Assembly (NCBI GenBank): GCA_017405785.1
Contig: JAFQZR010000007.1
Span: 51,917-115,916, forward strand
DNA from: Erysipelotrichaceae bacterium
Lineage (GTDB): Bacteria > Bacillota_I > Bacilli_A > Erysipelotrichales > Erysipelotrichaceae
Direction of reading: 5' to 3'
DNA length: 64,000 bases
Part shown: in pieces, positions 59,368 through 64,000 of the stretch
How positions within the stretch are numbered: position 1 is the stretch's first letter
Layout: every line of letters starts with the position of its first letter
Notes under the pieces: model-generated
Told to the model about the DNA's origin: nothing
What the model saw: the letters and a program-made list of their open reading frames with translations, nothing else
Databases searched by the model: none
Program-made: the position numbers and the translations under genes

Positions 59368-60681
59368 ATGAAAATCAGAATTGACAACTACAAGAATATT
59401 CATAATCTTACCATTCCCGTCCACGATAACAAGCTTATCCTTTTAGGTAACAACGGTGTCGGCAAAACCAATACTCTTGAAGCTGTTTATTTTGAGAAAT
59501 GCGTTATTGAAGATGCTCCTTATGAGTATAAAAAGAGATACATGATGTCTCTGGAAACCATTTCCATGGATGACTACTTCCCTAATGCCAACATCCTGCG
59601 CAAGATCTTCCCGGACATCACCATTGACAATCTTCAGTACAAGCTGATGCAGTTCCTTGAAGAAGCTTACACACAGCTGAACAGACACCTGTTAAAGAAA
59701 CTGGTACAGGATGCTCTGGATACCCTGACTTACTGCATTGCCAACAAGCAGTTTGATACCAGCCCTATTGCCATTACCAGACTTATTATCCTGAAGTGGC
59801 TGTACCGTGAATCAGTCAGAACCGGTGACAAATACATCATCCTGGCTGACTCACCGGAAATGTTTGCCCACCCGATGCTGATGAATGAGATCACCAATGC
59901 CCTGCTGGACCTTTCCAAACGGGGCTGTCTGGTTATCATCACTACTCATAACGAATATGTCATCAGCCGTTTCTTCTCGCGTTTTGAAGAAATCGTCAAG
60001 ATTGAAAAGGATGCCAACGGAAATGCCAGGATCACCACGATCGACATGGATGAAGTCAAAAAGAGAATCCGTGAATTCTACCGGAGAGATGAGTACCTGA
60101 CTCACAGCTTCTCCCGCATGACACATCCGGATGACGGACTGATCAACCTGCTGGATGATGATATTGAAAACTTCCTGATTACGGCCTTCCGTGACCGTAT
60201 CATTACCATATTCTTTGCGGAAACCGTTGTCTTAGGTGAAGGTGCCTCCGAAGACGTGCTGTTTGACTACATCAACAATGTCCTTCAGCCGCAGTGGGTC
60301 TCTGATAACCGGACCGGTTTCATGAACTGCATGGGTAAATCAACCATGCCTTTATACTTTGTCTTCCTTAACTATCTGAATGTCAGAACACTGGTAATCT
60401 ATGACCTTGACAACACCAATAACCTGGTTCATGCTGCTTACCGCAAGTGTTTCGATGACTATCACTTTGAACACCCTTCTCTGTTCGCCAGTTACTATCT
60501 GAGTCCTGATCTGGAAAGATATCTGGACATTGACAACGGGCAGAGAATACGGTCACTGGTCAAGCCGCTCAATGTCTTCAACTATACCTACATGCAGGAA
60601 GAAGTAAACCCGAGAGTTAACGAACTGGTTGACATCATGGAGCTTAACATTCAGAGAATGAAGGAAGCGGCTGCCAGATGA
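59368..60681 (+). CDS. OLD-like ATPase/TOPRIM protein
   Basis: The 437-residue protein has an ABC/SMC-type ATPase and a TOPRIM domain. Walker A is LILLGNNGVGKTNTLEAV (G27-T34). The Walker B position reads YIILADSPEMFAHP (160-168), with Ser where the catalytic Glu is expected. The H-loop is VIITTHNEYVISRF. No clear LSGG signature is visible. The TOPRIM part has VVLGEGASEDVLFDYI (E291), GKSTMPLYFVFLNYL and VIYDLDNTNN (D346, D348). This matches OLD nucleases, which include phage-defence proteins, but the usual class 2 helicase partner is absent. Instead a DUF2974 gene overlaps its 3' end (ATGA). Confidence 0.75.
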   Translation: MKIRIDNYKNIHNLTIPVHDNKLILLGNNGVGKTNTLEAVYFEKCVIEDAPYEYKKRYMMSLETISMDDYFPNANILRKIFPDITIDNLQYKLMQFLEEAYTQLNRHLLKKLVQDALDTLTYCIANKQFDTSPIAITRLIILKWLYRESVRTGDKYIILADSPEMFAHPMLMNEITNALLDLSKRGCLVIITTHNEYVISRFFSRFEEIVKIEKDANGNARITTIDMDEVKKRIREFYRRDEYLTHSFSRMTHPDDGLINLLDDDIENFLITAFRDRIITIFFAETVVLGEGASEDVLFDYINNVLQPQWVSDNRTGFMNCMGKSTMPLYFVFLNYLNVRTLVIYDLDNTNNLVHAAYRKCFDDYHFEHPSLFASYYLSPDLERYLDIDNGQRIRSLVKPLNVFNYTYMQEEVNPRVNELVDIMELNIQRMKEAAAR

Positions 60682-61796
60682 ATATCTACGATTACATAAA
60701 GTGGCGCGGCGACATTCCCATGTCCCAGTCGCCTTTCAATGAGCTGGACAGTCTGATCATAGCCCAGCTTCCGTATATAAACTGGGAAAACATAATTACC
60801 GGCAAACCCGTTACTCTGGGCGACGCTTTTAAGTTGCTCAATACTGACGATTTTGTCAGGGAAATCGAAAGAGAAAGATACGTCCTGGCCGGTCAGGCCA
60901 GTCAGAGTATCCGCTTCAAGGATATCAGGATCATCGACTACACCAAGATCCTTTCCCGGGAACAGGAACTGCAGTTCTGTGCCATGTTCTTCCAGCTGCC
61001 GGACCGTACTTACTACATCGCCTATGAGGGCACGGAAAACTCACTGATCGGCTGGAAGGAAAACTTCAACATGACCTACATGTGCCCTACTGCCGGTCAG
61101 AAGGCGGCTCTGGACTATCTCAATGCCCGCATGAATGCCTTAAGATCCTTCCGTCTGGGCGGACATTCCAAAGGCGGTAACCTGGCTTTCTACGCCGCAG
61201 TAAAATCATCATGGCCCAGCAAGATCATCGAAGCACACAGCTTTGACGGACCGGGTTTCAGCAAGGAATTCATCAGCACCCTGGAATACATGGAAATGCA
61301 CGAAAGACTGAAAACATGGATACCGGAGTCTTCCGTCATAGGACGTCTGCTTAACAACATTACCGATACGACCATCGTCAAATGCAGCACTGAAACCATG
61401 CTCTACCAGCATGATGTCATCAACTGGGAAGTTGATTTCAACAAACTGTATGCCATCAGCGAGAACACCCGCCGATCTGGATTCATGGAAGACGTATTTG
61501 ACGACTGGAACGAAAGACTGTCCACCGAGGAAAAGGTCGTCTTTATAAACACCACATATGAAACACTTATCGAACTTGGTTATACGACACCAAAGGACAT
61601 CCTCACTCATCCGACCCGTGTCATGATGGAGATGACTTCCCGCTTCATGCAGTTTTCTCCAAATGCCCGTTCAATTGTGCTTAACGTACTGGGACTGCTG
61701 CTCAAGAGCAATGTCAAGTCCTTCTATAACAACTATCTGGACTCTCTGCTGAAGAGAAGAAATGAGGTAAAAGATGAAAATACTGGTATCAAATGA
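60678..61796 (+). CDS. Mbeg1-like (DUF2974) alpha/beta hydrolase
   Basis: The 372-residue protein has RTYYIAYEGTENSLIGWKENF (oxyanion-type region; split form RTYYIAYEGT), the nucleophile elbow LGGHSKGGNLAFYA with S164, HSFDGPGF with D190 and LYQHDVINW with H245, a plausible Ser-Asp-His triad. This is the Mbeg1-like/DUF2974 family, lipase-like with unknown substrate. No signal peptide, so cytoplasmic. Its start overlaps the OLD-like gene by 4 bases and its end overlaps surE by 23. Confidence 0.82.
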   Translation: MNIYDYIKWRGDIPMSQSPFNELDSLIIAQLPYINWENIITGKPVTLGDAFKLLNTDDFVREIERERYVLAGQASQSIRFKDIRIIDYTKILSREQELQFCAMFFQLPDRTYYIAYEGTENSLIGWKENFNMTYMCPTAGQKAALDYLNARMNALRSFRLGGHSKGGNLAFYAAVKSSWPSKIIEAHSFDGPGFSKEFISTLEYMEMHERLKTWIPESSVIGRLLNNITDTTIVKCSTETMLYQHDVINWEVDFNKLYAISENTRRSGFMEDVFDDWNERLSTEEKVVFINTTYETLIELGYTTPKDILTHPTRVMMEMTSRFMQFSPNARSIVLNVLGLLLKSNVKSFYNNYLDSLLKRRNEVKDENTGIK

Positions 61797-62544
61797 TGAC
61801 GGCATCAACGCCTCCGGAATACATGCATTAGCCAAGGCCTTACAAAGCATAGGTGAGGTCAGTGTGGTTGCTCCGGCAACCCAGCAAACCGCCAAAGGCC
61901 ACAGTTTGACCATCGGCGGTGAGATCAGAGTACAGAAACGATTCTTTGAGGAAGGCATCCCGGGCTTTGCGGTATGGGGAACACCAAAGGACTGCATTGA
62001 CCTGGCGGTAGATGCCCTTCTGGACTTTACTCCCGATCTGATCGTTACCGGCATCAACGAAGGCCCAAACATCTGTAATGACTGCGTCTCCAGCGGTACC
62101 ATCGGCGGAGCCATTGCCGGTTTCAACAACGGCATTCCTTCCATCGCCACTTCCCTGGATTTCGGTGATACCTATGATTACGAAAAGTGTACGCCGATCA
62201 TCACCGACATTGTCAGATGGTTCATCGATCTGCCTTACAATAAGGAATTCGCCCTGAGCGTCAACTTCCCTAATGTTGAAGAGTTCAAGGGCATTACCAT
62301 CGCTGAATCAGGAGGATATCATACCTTTGATGTCCATTACGAAATAGTCAGAGAGGACGAAGACTCTCAGTATTATGTGATACCAGGCGGTCACGTCGTC
62401 ATCAATGACGTCATCGAAGACCTGGAACATGACATCTATGCCATGAGCCAGGGATATGTAGTAATCACTCCGGTGCATTATGACATGGTCCATGATCAGG
62501 CACTGGAAGCACTCAGAAAGGACTGGAACGAACATGTTAAATGA
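61774..62544 (+). CDS. surE: SurE 5'/3'-nucleotidase
   Basis: The 256-residue protein begins MKILVSNDDGINASGIHAL, with the metal ligands D8 and D9, and has VVAPATQQTAKGHSLT and VTGINEGPNICNDCVSSGTIGGA (split: VTGINEGPNI, CVSSGTIGGA). It hydrolyses nucleoside monophosphates and short polyphosphate in the cytoplasm. AGAGAAATGAGG lies before the ATG inside the hydrolase gene. The C-terminus overlaps the M20 gene. Confidence 0.95.
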   Translation: MKILVSNDDGINASGIHALAKALQSIGEVSVVAPATQQTAKGHSLTIGGEIRVQKRFFEEGIPGFAVWGTPKDCIDLAVDALLDFTPDLIVTGINEGPNICNDCVSSGTIGGAIAGFNNGIPSIATSLDFGDTYDYEKCTPIITDIVRWFIDLPYNKEFALSVNFPNVEEFKGITIAESGGYHTFDVHYEIVREDEDSQYYVIPGGHVVINDVIEDLEHDIYAMSQGYVVITPVHYDMVHDQALEALRKDWNEHVK

Positions 62545-63817
62545 ACTGAAGCAGAAAACCGCTGATTACGTTGAACGGCATAAGGAAGAAACCATAGCGC
62601 TGGGTGATGAACTGTTCAATAACCCGGAACTGGGCTTCCACGAATTCAAGACCGGCAGGATCATCGAGAAATACCTGGAAGAACATGGCTTAAAGATCGA
62701 TAAACGATTCGCCTATACCGGTTTTTCCGTTACAATAGGCTCCGGCAGTCCGCACATCGGCATCATGGCCGAACTGGATGCCATTCCGACCCGGGGACAT
62801 CCTTGCGCTGACCCTGAATCAACTGCCGCTCATGCCTGCGGCCATTCAACCCAGTGCACAGCCATGCTGGCAGCTCTGGATGCTATTAGCCAGCACATCG
62901 ATGAGCTTAAGGGTACGGTTACCTTATACTTCACCCCTGCCGAGGAATTCACTGATCTGCCATACCGTCAGAAGCTGGTAAAAGAAGGCAAGATCAGGTA
63001 CTTATCCGGCAAGGAAAACATGATCGTTGACCACGTGTTCGACGATGTCGACTGCATCATTCACATTCATGCCATGGGCGATCCTTTCTACCACTTCTCC
63101 GTCGGTTCAACATTGGCCGGTTTTGTCTATAAGAAAATCACCTTCATCGGCAAGGCCGCTCACGCTGCCATGATGCCGCACCTGGGTGTTAATGCCCTTA
63201 ACGAATGTGCGCTGTTCCTTAATGCGGTGGCTTACTTAAGAGAGACCTTCAGAGATGAGGACATGGTCAGAATTCACGGAATCATTGATGAAGGCGGCAA
63301 TACCGTTAACTCCATACCTGACAAGGTAGTCTATGAGTGTTATGTCAGGACTGCCAACTACAGCATTCTGCAGACTCTTAACCGACAGGTAACTGAAGCT
63401 GCCAGACACTGTGCCGCTGCCATTGGAGGATCATGCATCGTTGAAGACATCCCGGGTTATTTCCCTCTCATTCAGGATGAGACTCTGAATAAGACAATAG
63501 AAGAAAACATCCTGGACTACGCCGATCCTTCCATCATCAAGCATAATGAAACATCCGTAGCCGCTGGTGATGTCGGAGACATCTGCCTGTTCAAGCCGAT
63601 CGTACAGTACGGCTACAACGGCATATCCGGCAGAATACACGGCGCTGACATGAGAATTGCCGATCCGTATGAGGTCTACATCACTCAGGCCAAGATCATT
63701 ACCGGATGCGTGCTGGATCTGCTGCAGGAACCTGAAAGAGTCGCAGAAATAAAGAAAAACTTCCAGGTCAAGATGACTCTGGAAGATTACATCAAATACT
63801 TAAACAGCGAAGAATAA
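62534..63817 (+). CDS. M20 family amidohydrolase
   Basis: From the ATG at 62534 the protein has 427 residues: GDELFNNPELGFHEFKTGR, IMAELDAIP, STAAHACGHSTQCTAM (metal His and Cys site) and YFTPAEEFTDL. A dimerisation/lid domain (about 205-330) contains ITFIGKAAHAAMMPHLGVNA. This is the aminoacylase/hippurate or AbgB-like branch; the substrate is unknown. No ATP- or nucleotide-related motif. It overlaps surE by 11 bases; the ATG at 62480 is inside surE and less likely. An IS element starts 5 bases after its stop. Confidence 0.88.
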   Translation: MLNELKQKTADYVERHKEETIALGDELFNNPELGFHEFKTGRIIEKYLEEHGLKIDKRFAYTGFSVTIGSGSPHIGIMAELDAIPTRGHPCADPESTAAHACGHSTQCTAMLAALDAISQHIDELKGTVTLYFTPAEEFTDLPYRQKLVKEGKIRYLSGKENMIVDHVFDDVDCIIHIHAMGDPFYHFSVGSTLAGFVYKKITFIGKAAHAAMMPHLGVNALNECALFLNAVAYLRETFRDEDMVRIHGIIDEGGNTVNSIPDKVVYECYVRTANYSILQTLNRQVTEAARHCAAAIGGSCIVEDIPGYFPLIQDETLNKTIEENILDYADPSIIKHNETSVAAGDVGDICLFKPIVQYGYNGISGRIHGADMRIADPYEVYITQAKIITGCVLDLLQEPERVAEIKKNFQVKMTLEDYIKYLNSEE

Positions 63818-63822
63818 TGATA

Positions 63823-64000
63823 TGTACCCCCTAAACTGGACAAACACCAGTAAAGGGGATTTTCATATGAAGTATAGCTGGGAGTTTAAATTAGAATGTG
63901 TCGAGAAGTATCTTAAGGGAGAGCGGGTAAAAAAACCAAACCATATAGAAACAACAGAGGAAGCGTTTCACGATAGAATACGAGGATGGGTAAGGCGCTA
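63823..64000 (+). mobile_element. IS3-family insertion sequence, left end only
   Basis: TGTACCCCCTAAACTGGAC begins 5 bases after the M20 stop and resembles the left terminal repeat of IS3 elements of the IS150 type. A transposase OrfA follows. The rest is outside the window, so length, right end and target duplication cannot be seen. Confidence 0.75.
63867..64000 (+). CDS. IS3-family transposase OrfA, N-terminal part
   Basis: 44 codons from the ATG at 63867 to the edge: MKYSWEFKLECVEKYLKGER, then KKPNHIETTEEAFHDRIRGW. This is the HTH start of the IS150-type OrfA, which with OrfB (usually by frameshift) forms the transposase. AAGGGG lies 11 bases before the ATG. Codons are more A/T-ending than in the neighbouring genes, in line with a mobile origin. 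Confidence 0.8.
   Translation, partial: MKYSWEFKLECVEKYLKGERVKKPNHIETTEEAFHDRIRGWVRR

Noticed and set aside
1..64000. CRISPR array
   Set aside because: No regularly spaced direct repeats were seen in any intergenic region.

Overview
The window is a dense stretch of bacterial chromosome from a Gram-positive, Bacillota-type organism. The evidence is an LPXTG-like anchored surface protein, two lipoboxes on thioredoxin-like proteins, T-box, CIRCE and L20-leader control, a SufCDSUB operon with SufU, PrkC/PrpC, RqcH and RapZ. The gene set and moderate base composition would suit Erysipelotrichia, but the sequence alone does not fix the family. Almost all of it is core genome; no CRISPR array, prophage or plasmid region is visible. 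No stretch over 300 bases lacks a gene or RNA.

Layout. 1-2770 (minus): a cut YitT-type membrane protein, ridA, a 55-residue membrane protein, trmL, a DUF1461-type membrane protein and rdgB. 2825-4167 (minus): infC-rpmI-rplT behind an L20-type leader, with infC starting at AUA. 4198-6845 (minus): leuS behind a leucine T-box, divergent from a radical SAM gene (6880). 7849-9397 (minus): an OMP-decarboxylase-fold protein and a HAD phosphatase, then an unexplained tRNA-like element at 9495-9610. 9618-14786 (minus): sufC-sufD-sufS-sufU-sufB plus a DIP1984-like gene. 14930-18124 (plus): two PrsA-like foldases, a phosphoesterase and a HIT protein. 18138-21707: a DUF4097-like protein, CIRCE-controlled groES-groEL and a HAD phosphatase. 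21868-27733: an M16C peptidase, a membrane-bound HTH regulator and an M13 peptidase. 27867-28386: six tRNA genes (Gly, Lys, Gln, Tyr, Thr, Val) on the minus strand. 28521-33139: small membrane proteins, a U32 protein, a thioredoxin-like lipoprotein and tRNA-Gly(CCC).

33192-40100 (minus) is the most accessory-looking part: a cell-wall-binding CWB2 protein, a lone AAA ATPase, a 1051-residue anchored adhesin with a thioester-like head and VaFE/Cna-type repeats, and a barstar/barnase pair next to a TrmH-type methyltransferase. 40878-43219 holds ftsZ and ftsA. 43371-53379 is the familiar Bacillota block priA-rsmB-rlmN-prpC-prkC-rsgA-rpe, with rpmB and gmk nearby, linking replication restart, ribosome maturation and cell-wall signalling. 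53465-58650 has rqcH, an MFS transporter, rapZ, a YcxB-like protein and a WYL regulator.

58773-63817 (plus) is the most interesting functional unit: a small membrane protein, then four overlapping genes encoding an OLD-like ATPase/TOPRIM protein, an Mbeg1-like (DUF2974) alpha/beta hydrolase, SurE and an M20 amidohydrolase. The nuclease-like/lipase-like pair is the best candidate here for an undescribed system. An IS3-family element begins five bases after the M20 stop codon and runs off the right edge.
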